Source of the DNA: Diphasiastrum complanatum
Taxonomy: Eukaryota; Streptophyta; Lycopodiopsida; Lycopodiales; Lycopodiaceae
DNA length: 64,000 nucleotides
NCBI GenBank assembly: GCA_029204225.1
Contig: CM055104.1
Span: 44,829,835 to 44,893,834, forward strand
Direction of reading: 5' to 3'
Shown piece by piece: positions 11,023 to 22,730 of this stretch. The notes beneath the pieces are model-generated. The model ran no database searches. It was not told the DNA's origin and saw only the letters and a program-made list of their open reading frames with translations. The position numbers and the translations under genes are program-made. Positions within the stretch are counted from its first letter, which is position 1. Every line of letters starts with the position of its first letter.

Positions 11023-12390
11023 TTATAAATTTTTTTGAATAGTCCCATCATGTGAAAACATGATTAGATCAAGTACTTTGTGTGGCAAAACACATCTTCT
11101 TAGAATTTTATCCATTCCACGATGATACAATTGGCCTGCAATCAACTGATAAAGTTGTGCCTTAACAATCAATTGTTTCTTTTGAACTTTTGTCAAAGTG
11201 TCGTTAGGTTGGCCTAACATCAGATATTCAACAATATCTGCTGCCCACTTAGGTACTGCTTCAACATAAAATAATGTAGCATTTGGTAGCTCATCATCCA
11301 CTTCAGTGTTGACTGGTGTTGTTTGGATTCTTGAGATATGATCAACAAGATAATCTTGTTTACCTTTTCAAACCACAACTCGAAAATCAAATTCAGTTAG
11401 TAGTAGCCATCTTGCAATGCGTCCCGTATTGCATGTCTTGTTTACTAGATAAAGCAATGGCTGATGGTCGGTATAAAAAGCAAAATGTGTCGCATTAGAT
11501 AATGTCAAAATTTCTTCACAAAAAATACCATGGCCAACGCTTCTCTTTCTATTGTAAAGAAATTCTTTTCAGAATCAGTAAACTGTCGACTAGCAAATCT
11601 AATAGGATAGTCTTTCTTATATTCTCCTGGTTGCATCAAAACTGATCCAATAGCATATTTTGATGCATCAGTATGAACATGAAATTCGAATTGTCCAATT
11701 TGAAGCTCATAGAATCGGTGCAAAAGCTAATGCTTTCTTCGATTCCTCAAATGCTTGCAATGCCTCAATCGTCCAAATAGGTACAATGGTCAACTTATAT
11801 ATAGGTCATGCCAAATACGCAAAGAACAAAATGAATATCCGATAATAGTTCGCATGACCCATGAAAATATAAACTCCTCAAATTGTTCCTAGTGGCGGTA
11901 GCTCCACAATGACTTTGATTTTGGAACAATCCGTAGCAATGCCATATCTCGATATCACATGTCCAAGAACAACTCCATGAGTAACCATATTTGATACTTT
12001 TCTGGATTTAAGGAGATTTGGTACTTGTGACAACATTCAAATACTTTTCCAAATGATCCAGATGGTCGGTATCAGCCCTATGGACTCCAAGATCATCCAA
12101 GTAAATTTCAAGGAGTTTTTGCAAATAGTCTTTGAAGGCAAACTACGTCACTCTTTGAAATGAACTAGGAGTATGTTTAGTTTCGTAAATAGAATTTGCT
12201 TCAAGTAGTCTTTGTAACTCCTTGATATGATCAATAATATTCAGATTACAACGATAGAATCTTGTCACTTTTGGAACTGCATCAAGTATCAAGGGTATTG
12301 TATGCTCAATCACTGATGTCGAAATCTCTTTTAAATTCTTGTATGTCCAAGAAAAACAATCTTGATATTTAATCAACAACTTCCTCAACG
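11023..12390 (-). pseudogene. Ty3/Gypsy RT, RNase H and integrase start (minus)
   Basis: Minus-strand order: RT start (12388-12143, YKNLKEISTSVIEHTIPL), an RT remnant with EIYLDDLGVHRADTDHL near 12110-12060, RNase H (11723-11505 and on to about 11340: FHVHTDASKYAIGSVLMQ, EREALAMVFFVKKF, FYTDHQPLLYLVNK), then the spacer and start of the integrase zinc region (ELPNATLFYVEAVPKWAADI, LYHRGMDKILRRCVLP) to 11023. The RT palm is largely deleted near 12130, several frameshifts occur, and the integrase core is gone. It is the 3' half of the element continuing at 12.4-15.4 kb. Confidence 0.85.
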
Positions 12391-13499
12391 TTTGAAACTG
12401 TTATGGGGTAAGTTGTGTTCCAACTTGAACAATCTTCTCTGATTCTCCTGGTTCAACAAGATTCATAGGTTGAGTTCTAGTTGGGTGGTCCATCATAAAC
12501 ATCTTGCATTTCTGACACTTTCTTCTCAAGTTCACGATAGCTTTTGATAACATAATAACAACATCATCCAAGGTGTAGCATTTGACCTGGAATATCATGC
12601 TGGACTGCATTTGACTGTTCTTTTTCAAAAGGATTAACCTTGGATCTTTGTTTAGCTTTCTTGACAAAAATCATTCGAGGAGGTGATGAATTCCTAGAAG
12701 ATGAGGTCTTCTTAGAAGGTGAAGACTTCCTAGATGGTGATGTCTTGCGAGAATTCGGACTTGAAGGGTCATCCTTGATCTTCTCTTTTTCTTTATCCAA
12801 TAAAGGTGGTACATCTTTTAGTTCAGCTGTCGAAATTGCTTTTTGTGATGAACTTTTCCATTTCAAAGCCATGTTATAATGTTGCTTAGCTTGCTTTTTC
12901 ATCATTGGTCATGTATTCTTTCCTTCCTTCAATATAGCTACTTTCAGCGGTTTTATTGTCGGTCCATTAAGAATCTCACAAACTCCAAACCTTGTAGGAT
13001 CCATATGATTTAAAATCTGCTCATCAGTAAGTTCTATATTTTCATCATAAGATAAGGCATGACTAACATGAATGGGTACATCTTCAATAGGATATGGAAT
13101 TGGATCGGTTGATATCCATGCCACATTCATCATATTTATTGGGAATGTGATCAACATATCCAAAGTTTGACCAGATAAATGAATCTCACTCAGCTCTAAT
13201 TGGTCATCTCGTTGATACATATATTCTATTGTACAATCCACTATGGTAAGAGCTTAATTCCAATTAACAATATTTATTTGAGATTCATAATGAATTTCCA
13301 AAGTTTTTACTTGTCAATCACAAGTATGACCTGTTGTTGATGAATCATCATCTCGTTTTTGGACCATTGCTTTGATTGTCCAAGTTATTGGATCAACTTT
13401 GACTGCATGCTCACAATTCTCAAATGTAATCTTTCCAGTTCCCCCAGTTATGAATAACTTGCACAACTCATAACCATGGATGTCCCAATAAAACACGAT
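12391..13499 (-). pseudogene. Gypsy protease-RT linker region with Ser/Pro/Lys block
   Basis: Three consecutive minus-strand frames (13496-13314, 13241-12909, 12905-12400) separated by stops. They lie between the protease and RT of the same element. The third has a basic repeat block of the type KTSPSRKSSPSKKTSSSR (about 12760-12670). No enzymatic domain is visible. Long linkers occur in several plant Gypsy lineages; the role of this one is unknown. Confidence 0.6.
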
Positions 13500-14170
13500 A
13501 AATGTTTGGTGCGTCAGGTAAGTCCATTACTACAAAAGTAATGACAAACTGAACTCCAACAATCTTGACATGTATGTCTTCCACTATGTCCTTAGCAAAA
13601 GTTGCAAGCTTCATTATTGTAAGGCCCCATTTGGCACATAGCTTTGTTGAGATTAGGTTAACTCATGAACCTCCATCTATCATGGCCGCCTCTTTACCAC
13701 ACTGTTTGTGTTGTATTGGTAGGGTGATGTTTCTCTGCTCACTTTCCCAGGCCGCCCCTACATTTAGTACTTCGTTTGATTCTTTAAACCCGATGCAAAA
13801 TAGTGGCTCTCGCTAGACTGTTGGTCCAATCTGAGCCAATTTCTCCGCTAATACTTCTTCTGCTTGCGGCACCAACAAATTTTTTTTCTCCCAAATTAAT
13901 ATCCATCTTGCTAGATAGAATATTCACGATCAGTTCTATTTGCGGTGCTTACGATTCTGTCATATTGAAGGGTTCTTTGTGATGATATAATTGAGTATTA
14001 ACATCTGTTTGTGGATTGTGTATTTCGGCTGCAACTTTATCGACTTCCAAGGCCTCTTCTTCTTGCAACTGTTTAATCCACTGTCTCATGTTTTGGTATT
14101 TCTTCTTATCTGAGTTGAGATTCGGATAGTAGGTATATCAGTAGATGGCACAAATTCAGTAGGTCTTGGA
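13500..14170 (-). pseudogene. Gypsy retropepsin region
   Basis: Minus-strand reading gives AAMIDGGS, a stop, then VNLISTKLCAKWGL (about 13690-13630), matching the retropepsin active-site loop IDxGSxxNLI with the catalytic Asp kept. Downstream is RVLLGHPWL (about 13500), matching the usual (I/L)LG(R/H)PWL motif. Upstream, an acidic stretch links to the gag zinc knuckle. In-frame stops show it is inactive. Confidence 0.75.
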
Positions 14171-15380
14171 TCAACAACAACTTTTTTTTTGCTTTTGAGC
14201 TCTGGTAACAACCATCAATGGTACACTTGGTTTAGTATACTGGGCCGCTGGTCTTGGCTTGATTGTAATCATATTCAATGGAGTAGTTACTGGCGATGGT
14301 TTTGGTTTTGCTCGACAGTCCTTATAAAAATGTCCATAACTGCATTTGATAAACTTTCCTTTGTTAGGACATTCAGCAACTTTGATTTTCACCACATGTA
14401 AAGCATCCAAGTAGTGCTCTCATCCATTATCTAGACTGTTGTTGTTGTGTAGCAGCATAGATAGCATATCACTCTGAAGGACCAATATCTTGATCAATTT
14501 TGTAATTCCATTGCTCTTTACCAGTTGAAAATTTTGGCTCCATTAGATTTGTAGGAGGAGCATGTTGTGCTGGTGGAGTTGGCAAAGCTAATCATTCAAG
14601 AAATCCAAGACCATGGGCCTGGCTTTTAGCATCAGGTCCCTTCTAGGTAGTAGGTTCATGATATTGAAGCTTAGCGTATCTTTGTTGGATAATCCAAGGA
14701 TTGAACGAGCAAAAAGTTGTTTTGTGTCCACTAGAGTTGCACAAATGACAAATAGTATCTGCCATTCATCTTTTCATTGTTGGACACTCATTTATGGTGT
14801 GATTCCCCGCACACGCACACCAAACATTTTCTCGACTAGGAAATGTTTTAGCGAAATTTTTACCTGCTTTGTCACTCTTAGCTTGCTGCTCTTCCAATGC
14901 TTTCAACTTCTCATCGAACTATGACTACATCTTTTTTAGCTACATTTGCTGCTTTTGACCAAGTTTTTCGAACTCCGATTAATCATCAACTCTTCTATTG
15001 CATTGATGTTCGTGGATGCAATAGTGGTGGATGTTGCGGTAGTTTGGCTAGCTGTATATGACAGCATTCCAATATTTGATTCATCGTCTGAATCTTCATC
15101 CTCCTCTCATATTCCATCATCCATAGCATGTTGTAAGGACACATAATCAATTCGACATTTAAGCTTGCATCTAATCCTTTTAGGTAGACCTGCTAAAAAC
15201 CACATGATCATGGCATCATTATTGATTAATTGAGGATCACACTTAGATTTGAGGTGTTTGACATGGTCAGTATAATATCGCACCATTTCTCTCTTTCCCA
15301 TTTTAATTTTACTTAAAAGTAGACAAGGATCTTTCATAAACTTTATGGGAAATATTTCTTGTGATTAGGTTAGCTTTAAC
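14171..15380 (-). pseudogene. Gypsy gag with zinc knuckle
   Basis: The capsid part is read at 15337-15107: SKIKMGKREMVRYYTDHVKH, then MIMWFLAGLPKRIR, a standard Retrotrans_gag pattern. The nucleocapsid follows at 14410-14171 with CxxxGxxxKCxxGHFYKDC, a slightly degenerate CCHC knuckle. About 700 bases between them carry frameshifts. This is the 5' coding end of the minus-strand element reaching down to 11023. Confidence 0.8.
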
Positions 15381-15650
15381 CACTTCCCATATGTTCAGTC
15401 TCATTTTTTGGGCAAATTTTGATTAGGGATTGGTCCAGCCAAAATGGCTTAGTGAGAGAAGGACCCACAATGTCCTTACATGAGTGATCAAAATCTGAAT
15501 CTTGGGGGCCCCACTGATTACCCCGTACTCCCGAGTCAATGAGAGTTTTTCAGGCTCTCAAAGATATGACCAGCTAGAGATCGTCTTCATCTCAGTGCTT
15601 ACGAGAATCCAAGGACTGCTAGTGTAATTGATACGTAGTGAATAGACAAC
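15381..15650. other. Sequence upstream of the Gypsy gag, no gene
   Basis: By position this is leader of the minus-strand Gypsy element or its junction with the next segment. No primer-binding site or LTR end was recognised. Confidence 0.35.
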
Positions 15651-16486
15651 CTACGCTACACAATGATGATGTTCTTGTATGTAAACAGCGGTTAGGATGA
15701 GAAATCCATGAGTGTTTATCTCTATGACAATGTCCCCAATATGAACCTCTTGAGTTGTGGTGTCAAATGCTATGACATCTATATTGACGGGTCGTAAAAC
15801 ACGTAAAGCCAAATAGAATCTGCGTGGACCAAAATGTACTCCATTCATAGCGTAGGTCTCTGAGTGTGCTTATAGTTGTCGAGAATGCTTGTTAACTTCA
15901 AGTGTAGAGCTTGGCTCTTCTGAATTTGGGGTTGGCTCTTCTGAAGTTTGGGTAATGCATCTAAGAATGGCAGTTAGATCGTCATCAATAAGAGCTGGTG
16001 GGGGAGGCCGATGGGGTATCACTAGCTTAGTATAACGTATGGTTTTTAGGCCTACACATATCTAGTTCAGATTTGCTGCTAGCTCATACATGCTTAAAGT
16101 ACTTTCATCTACTCTATGTCTAACTCAAAACAAATCTCCTAGGATGAGAAAACATTGGACATAAGGGCTATAGAAGTAGTAATAGGCTTCCCCTTGTCGT
16201 ACTACCTAACAGAAATCTCCTGGTAGGGGTAGGTCACTCAATGTCGTACTTGTCATGGGAAGTCTATCGAGGTTAATGCTTGCTCAATGGGTTGCAATTG
16301 TAAGGTTCGTGTGGTCACTAATATCCATTGCAGATTTATTTTGATGTATAGTGTGGCCCTTACCCGAAATCCCTCATTATCAACTTCAAGTGCTAAGTCT
16401 CTAGTTCGAAGGCCACGTACTGTAGTATCGATCCTATGATGGTCACGTAGAGTCCTATGAAGCGAAGTATAGGACAATATTGTCAT
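15651..16486 (-). other. Two related short modules of unknown family
   Basis: Two minus-strand frames (16486-16253 and 15848-15651) share a spaced pattern: a DI(V/A)(I/L)E(I/V) strand, then a GF turn, then a strand ending YI. They are separated by about 400 bases with stops. They lie upstream of the Gypsy gag on the same strand and could be an extra ORF of that element or an older insertion. I do not recognise the family; a cell-to-cell movement-like fold crossed my mind but is not supported. Confidence 0.25.
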
Positions 16487-16922
16487 GGTCGGTGCTCATC
16501 GGTCATGCCCTTGATGTTTTAGGCCATTTATCTCGTCATGTTGTGGTACTGTTCCAATGGAAAAGAGTCCCTCTTAGCTTGGGTGGATATTTTGAGGTTC
16601 TCAACAACTCTAGAAGGTGTGGGTCTTTCCTTCTCAGTCATAAATTTTAGTGAAGCTTTAGAACATTCTACTCTCTCTAATTCATTTCTCTCTACACCCA
16701 ACAATTCCCTTGATGATATCACCTGACCCCTTATGTTGAACACTCACATGCTGCTATATTTTCGTAGAGTAGGTGTAGTTTAAATCATAACTCATCACTC
16801 TTGGTCCTTCATTCCTGAAGATGGTTTTAGGAAGTGTGTATTTCTTACATGTATCGTGACTACAATGGTCAACATGCCTTTCACCAATTGTGTTCATAAG
16901 GTATCGTCTCGAGACAACTAAT
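16487..16922. other. Unassigned sequence
   Basis: A 71-codon open frame on the minus strand (16743-16528), rich in Glu, Arg and Ser, has no recognisable domain and is probably chance. Nothing else is seen. Confidence 0.3.
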
Positions 16923-17116
16923 TGTAGGAAAAATAGTAATTATTCTTCCACAGAGAACACAATGAGAGTTTGGATTAATCAAACTAATAGCAATGTCTTC
17001 AATCGGGTCTGTATCTGATCTATTTACTAATAGAACAGTATTAGCTCTGATTGAATATGCATGCAAAAATTATATGCTGAAGTATGAGACAAATTAAGAC
17101 AATAAGAAACTATTGA
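16923..17116 (-). mobile_element. Partial Copia LTR (3' part)
   Basis: Read on the minus strand it runs from AATAGTTTCTTATTG to the LTR end CCTACA. It is about 90% like the two arms at 18310-18831 by eye. Only about 194 bp remain, so the LTR start is deleted, together with the pol region that should precede it. Confidence 0.8.
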
Positions 17117-17129
17117 AAGGTGTTCTAGT

Positions 17130-18230
17130 CATCTTGTCTTTAAGACATGATTCGCAGGTGGTTCGAATATCTCTACTTTCGATTTTGACTCCTTGAATTC
17201 TCTAACTTTTGTTGGCTTGGTACAAGGCTTCCATGTTCATGTGACATAGCCTCTTGTGCCACAATACATCTGTCGATTCCTGAGTCTGATTGACTTGTTC
17301 GATTCTTGTTCAAATGTTCAGGTGATATAAATTTCCTTCTCTGTTGCCTTTAGCAACCAGGTTATCAAAATCTTCCTCGAACAGATTACAAGAGTTCTTC
17401 GTGAAGGTTACTGGCATGTCTGTATCGACTATCTTAGCTACAGATAGAAGATCTTTATCAAGAATAGGGACATTGAGAACTTCCTCCAGTTTCTTGTCTC
17501 CTTGATTCGTGTCTAGCCATAATACACTAGTTCCATCAACCACGTGCTTAGAACCGTCTCCAAGTATAATGTATCTCGAATAGTTCGTCTTCTTGTACTC
17601 AGACAAAATTTGTTTCGAGAAAACAAAATATGAGGTGGCTCTCGAATCAAGTACTACTTCTTGAATTGAATTAGATGAACAACATAGATCAGCACTGGCA
17701 TAGGCTGTTGAGTTCCTTGTTGCAGTAGGGCTCGAAGAAAATAACAAAGCTGTTTTTCCTTTGAAATTGTATTTTTTGTACCAGAATTTTGCAAGGAAAT
17801 AAACAAATCTTTAATCTTTCGCACGAATGTGTTCAAGTCTTTGCCGTCCCACTGTAGGTAAGTTAATTGGTCTTCAAAGAACATGATATGATTACAAGAT
17901 CGAGTCTCATTCTTCGTTTGCAATTCTTCTCATAAATTTTTTGCATTCGAAATTGATGTAAGATCTAGCATTATATTGTGATGCACTGAAGATGCAATAA
18001 TTGCTATAGCTTTGTCATTTTTTAACTCCATTCTCGAAGTTCTTTACCAGGAGTAGCTACTGGCTTCTCCTCAATTGGTTCTACCCATTGCCATAGACCT
18101 TCGTCCTTCAATAAGAGTGAAGTCTTTAATTTCCAAATCAAGTAGTTTGAACCTTCTAGATCCAAGATCCTAGTGATCTTAGCTTGAATATTGATGATCG
18201 ACGACATCTTCTATTTCTGAATAAACTCCA
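17130..18230 (-). pseudogene. Copia gag-protease-preintegrase fragment (minus)
   Basis: Starts with gag MSSIINIQAKITRILDLEGS at 18207 and YLIWKLKTSLLLKDEGLWQW, continues in broken frames (17923-17654), then the protease at 17747-17310 with VLDSRATSYF, where the canonical DSGATSH has Gly changed to Arg, and SVLWLDTNQGDKKLEEVLNV. It ends with the preintegrase region STDVLWHKRLCHMNMEALYQ (about 17265-17205). Integrase, RT and RNase H are absent: the internal region jumps straight to the LTR fragment at 17116. The active-site change and stops make it inactive. Confidence 0.85.
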
Positions 18231-18290
18231 GATAGCAGCTTGCTGAGAGGGATGATCTGACTCATTCTGATATTACTGTATCAGTTTTTT

Positions 18291-18308
18291 CCGTAAACTC
18301 TGATACCA
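18291..18308 (-). other. Primer-binding site of the minus-strand Copia
   Basis: The minus strand reads TGGTATCAGAGTTTACGG immediately inside the LTR end at 18310, matching the initiator Met-tRNA type site. Confidence 0.75.
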
Positions 18309-18309
18309 C

Positions 18310-18831
18310 TGTAGGAAAAATAGTAATTATTCTTCCACAGAGAACACGATGAGAGTTTGAATAAATCAAACTAATATCAGTGTCGTCAATCAGGTCTGTA
18401 TCTGATCTATCTACTAATACAACAATATTAGCTCTGATTGATTATGCATGCAAAAATTATATGCGAAAGTAAGAGACAACTTAAGACAATTTTAGAGAAT
18501 AAGAAACCATTGATCAAAAATGAATTTTTATAACTCACTCACTCAATCAGAGACACAACAACGAGATAAGACAACAAGAGATGTATATTGATGATTCAGA
18601 TTCAGAGTTATAAAAATTCATTTTTGATCAATAGTTTCTTATTGTCTAAAATTGTCTTAAGTTGTCTCTTACTTCCACATATAATTTTTGCATGCATATT
18701 CAATTAGAGCTAATACTGTTCTATTAGTAAATAGATCAGCTATACACCCGATTGAGGACATTGATATTAGTCTGATTTATTCAAACTCTCATCGTATTCT
18801 CTGTGGAAGAATAACTAGTGATTTTCCTACA
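18310..18831. repeat. Head-to-head LTR palindrome, two 227-bp arms
   Basis: Left arm 18310-18536 is the 3' part of the Copia LTR on the minus strand; right arm 18605-18831 is the same part on the plus strand. Both outer ends are the LTR terminus (TGTAGG / CCTACA). The arms are equal in length and roughly 90% identical by eye, with a 68-bp spacer. The spacer (with CTCACTCAATCAGAGACAC) is LTR sequence in plus orientation, also present at 19847-19910. So a plus-strand LTR is fused at about 18536 to an inverted partial LTR. Confidence 0.85.
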
Positions 18832-19240
18832 CTAATGGTAGCTTTTGTTGTCATGATACTCATTGATGGTTATCCAGACTCGTGTCTCTCTTGGGATTCA
18901 TTCACAACACGTAAGATTGATATTTTAAGCATGATTATTCTAGGGTACATTTTTTAGAAATGATGATGTATGAAGCTCTTAGGATGGTATTACATGCTAT
19001 AAATGACTTTTTGATGGTCGGTATACAAACATTCCCATGTTATTATGGTATGATTTTGTCGTATGCTTGAGGAAAATACTTTTCTCAACGTGTGTTCCTA
19101 ACACTGTTAGCCCCTTTTCAAGTACACCCATAAGACATCCCTCCCATCAACGTTCATCACTACAGGTACAGGTGATGATCATCCCACCATTATATCTCTT
19201 TTTTCTCAAAGTCTTCCAATTTTACGAATTGAGACTAAAG
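18832..19240. other. Unassigned sequence between LTRs
   Basis: No gene or clear element domain. Flanked by two LTRs of the same family, so it may be internal or target DNA of the older copy. Confidence 0.3.
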
Positions 19241-20147
19241 ATGTAGAACACTTGATTAGACAAATCTCAATTCTACTAACAAAGTGCACAGTTTACTTGA
19301 CAAAAATTGAAAAACGAATGCGAACTCGAAACATTTCTATTCGTGACCAACCTCGAAGGATTCACAAAATTTATCTTGCAGCCAACTCAAAAGATTCGTG
19401 AAACAGTTTCTTGTAGAAGCTCGTGGTTTCTTGTTGAAGCTTGAAAGATTCACGAACAGAATCTTGTTGCAAAATATTTTGTTTCTTGTTAAAAGATCAC
19501 CTGTCGTGAAACTATTGTGAACAGTTCGCGAAATATTCTGAATTTCTTCTTCAAGCTCAAAGTTGTCCTCTGTCGTGAAAAATTCGCAAAAGACAAAAAT
19601 GTCGCGAAGAGACAAGTGTCGCAAATAATTCACAAAAGACAAAGCTATGACAAAGAGATGGACTGTCGCAAATAATTCGCGAATAGAAATTATTCAACCT
19701 TGGAAACAGAGCATCTATCTGAATATCAACTGTCGTAAATGGTTAGATATCTACTGTTACAGAAATTAAAGGCCAAAAGACCTGCAAATAAAAGGCCAAA
19801 AGACATGTCTTGTAGCAATGTAAATACATGTGCACTACTCGTTGTAACTCACTAACTCAATCATAGACACAATAGCGAGATAAGACAGTAAGATATGTAT
19901 TTTGATGATTCAAATTCAGAGTTATAGAAATTCGTTTTTAATCAATAGTTTTTGTCTGTCTAAAAATTGTCTTAAGTTGTCTCTTAATTCCGCATATTAT
20001 TTTCGCATGCAAATTCAATCAAGGCAAATACTGTTCTATCAGTACATAGACTAGAAACAGACATGATTGAAGACACTGATATTAGTTTGATTTATTCAAG
20101 CTTTCATCATGTTCTTTGAGGAAGAATTATTACCATTTTTTCTATAG
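19241..20147 (+). mobile_element. Copia LTR (plus), same family as 18.3-18.8 kb
   Basis: The part 19847-20147 matches the LTR arms at 18537-18831 and ends just before a primer-binding site. The left boundary is approximate (a TG occurs at 19241). The U3-like part 19330-19700 is crowded with short motifs of the TTCGCGAA / TCGCAAATAATTC / GTCGTGAAA type. A repeated AAGGCCAAAAGAC occurs at about 19768 and 19794, upstream of the presumed transcription start. Confidence 0.65.
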
Positions 20148-20165
20148 TGGTATCAGAGCCTACAG
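20148..20165 (+). other. Primer-binding site
   Basis: TGGTATCAGAGCCTACAG directly follows the LTR end and matches the plant Copia consensus. Confidence 0.8.
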
Positions 20166-20292
20166 GATCAGAACTGATACAGTAATATTAGAACGAGTCA
20201 AAGTCAATACAGTGGTATCTTCACACCCCTTTCAACATTCTTTATGCATCCATCATCAAGCCTCTATCTGGAGTTTATTCAAAAAATAGAAG

Positions 20293-20451
20293 ATGTCATC
20301 GATCAACAATATTCAGGCTAAAATCACTACGATCTTGGATCTAGAAGTAGAACTTGTGCAAGTTGTACTTAATGGATTGTTGGATGAGCATGCTAACCTT
20401 GTTCAAAGCTTTTCAATGCCATCAAGTCACATATGTTTATTTATAGCATGA
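20293..20451 (+). pseudogene. Chimeric Copia gag start
   Basis: The ATG at 20293 opens the same gag N-terminus as the minus-strand element (MSSINNIQAKITTILDLE). After 20343 the frame switches seamlessly to VVLNGLLDEHANLVQSF, which is the gag of the other Copia family at 28.86-28.94 kb (VVLNGLLDDHANLVRIF). The fusion remains open for 53 codons to TGA at 20449. It looks like template switching or microhomology-mediated deletion between two families rather than a functional gene. Confidence 0.7.
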
Positions 20452-20482
20452 TCAAGGGTGGTAACTTTTGATAAATAAGAGT

Positions 20483-21167
<685 letters not shown>

Positions 21168-21185
21168 TCTCCAACAACGGTGCCA
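21168..21185 (-). other. Gypsy primer-binding site, Asp-tRNA type
   Basis: The minus strand reads TGGCACCGTTGTTGGAGA, close to the Tat/Athila-type consensus TGGCGCCGTTGCCGGGGA. It is preceded by ATGCCTACTACA, a plausible LTR 3' end, with a four-base gap. Confidence 0.65.
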
Positions 21186-21189
21186 AAAT

Positions 21190-21780
21190 TGTAGTAGGCA
21201 TTTTCTATCCACCCTCAACCCTAGATCCAAGCTCATAAGCATCAAGGAGATGAAGATGATTAACTAGTTGTCACGCGAAGATTCGTTTCCATGAGAGTGA
21301 TAATATATTTCATAATCCAACAAATGCATATGATTCATATCTAACACTAAGATCCATTAACACTACATCCATTAACACTACATCCATTAACACTAGATCC
21401 ACAACAATGATAGAGACTTAGTCTTTTCTCTCTCCCTTTTTCTCTCACAAAAAACATAAGAATGATCAATCCTAATAAGCATCAAATCCAAAAAACAGCA
21501 AATCCGAAGAAAACATGAGAATTAGAGGAGAAAAGATGAAGACAAGGACATTCCATATCCATTCCATAAGAGGGCCAACCTGCTTGTATTGAAATGAAGA
21601 GAATATGTACAAATGATTTGAATTTACCACCTTATAGTGGATTTTAGGGCTTTGGCCTCAAATCCTATTGGTCAATTTCTACCCTAAGTATTTGAAATTT
21701 AAAAAGTGGAGGGAACTCATTAAAAATTGGAGGGAACCAATTTGAATTTGAATTTTGGTGGGAACCGCTTTTATTCACTA
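21190..21780 (-). mobile_element. Gypsy LTR, approximate extent
   Basis: The left end on the plus strand is TGTAGTAGG, giving a CCTACTACA terminus on the minus strand next to the primer-binding site. A triplicated CATTAACACTA block lies at about 21354-21400. The right boundary is set only by the next recognisable element and is uncertain. Confidence 0.45.
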
Positions 21781-21781
21781 A

Positions 21782-21997
21782 CTAAACTATTAGGCCCTGC
21801 GACATTAAAAGTCCCACAAAAGGGCCTAAAGTTATTTTATTTGGGTAACTGAGCATTGACATCATTGATCGTGCTGCATTAAGTAATGTTCGGTTCTTCC
21901 TCTCGGCTATTCTGGTTATCCATGGTTGTGATTCTGAAATGTTTACTGCATTTGTTTTAATGAGTTCTTTCTCATCAAATAGCTTGCTTAAACTCAT
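21782..21997 (-). pseudogene. Copia integrase catalytic-end fragment
   Basis: Contains AERKNRTLLNAARSMM, the conserved segment at the end of the Copia integrase core, including the position of the catalytic Glu. The preceding SQPWITRI replaces the usual SxPYTPQQNG. Only about 70 residues remain and no neighbouring domain of the same element is clear. Confidence 0.65.
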
Positions 21998-22067
21998 GTT
22001 ATAATAAATTGTATCGTTTCTATTTGTGCATATTATAATTGTGTTTTTCCACTACCAGTAGCTAAAA

Positions 22068-22146
22068 CCATGGTTTGGTGGTACAAAAAAAGAACCCATT
22101 TTTCATTGTACCTTTTGGTAGTACATTTCACTTTTTGGAGATTTGG
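22068..22146. repeat. 79-bp dispersed direct repeat, copy 1
   Basis: Starts GGTTTGGTGGTAC and ends ACTTTTTGGAGATTT. It is nearly identical to 23689-23762 in the same orientation. Internally it has GTAC-bounded halves (GGTGGTAC...GTACC...GTAC) that can pair weakly. Copy 2 directly precedes the 180-bp tandem repeat. Confidence 0.85.
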
Positions 22147-22229
22147 TAGGGAGCTTGATAGTGTCTTGTCTACAATCAATGTCAGAGATAAATCAGGTAG
22201 ATCCCACCATTTGACCATTGACAGCAAAT

Positions 22230-22730
22230 ATTTCAAATTGTTTTGATACTATGATAGACTTCTGATGACTTGTTTCAAAATTATAAATTTTAGAATATTT
22301 TAATTTTTTTTTTGTTCAAATGCTTGCAAATACTTGGATACGTAATCAATGATATCCTTTTGTAGTATAACAGATGGGATTGTATTTGATATTATAGTAG
22401 CTTGGCAACTTTGGTACATAATAATTAAGTATGGGTGGTATAACATGAAAATCGAGAAAAATGTAGTACTGCTCATTTTTAAGTAGTTCACGAATTGGAT
22501 TGCTCCATTGTAAAAACCATTTCCAAAAGAGAATAAAAATGGAAACATACAATTTTCTAATGTCAGAAAATCCTCGTTTTCAATGAGCCCAAATATTTTA
22601 TGAGCTTTTTCAATAGGTTTTATTCTTTTGGATATGCCAGATTTCATGCTTGAGTACATATAGATATTATGTCCATTTTTGTTTGAATTTGAAATTAGGA
22701 TGATATCATCTAAAAATATATATGCATGTT
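22230..22730 (-). pseudogene. Degenerate Gypsy reverse-transcriptase fragment
   Basis: The minus strand reads HAYIFLDDIILISNSN near 22730-22680, matching the YxDD box with its following (I/L)(I/L)xxS. Downstream frames (22659-22300) keep only faint similarity to the RT thumb and connection. Most other motifs are lost, so the family call rests on the FLDD box alone. Confidence 0.4.

Noticed and set aside
15651-16486. Possible movement-protein-like module, hinting at an old pararetrovirus copy
   Set aside because: Only a loose pattern match; no capsid, RT or other pararetroviral domain of that type is adjacent.
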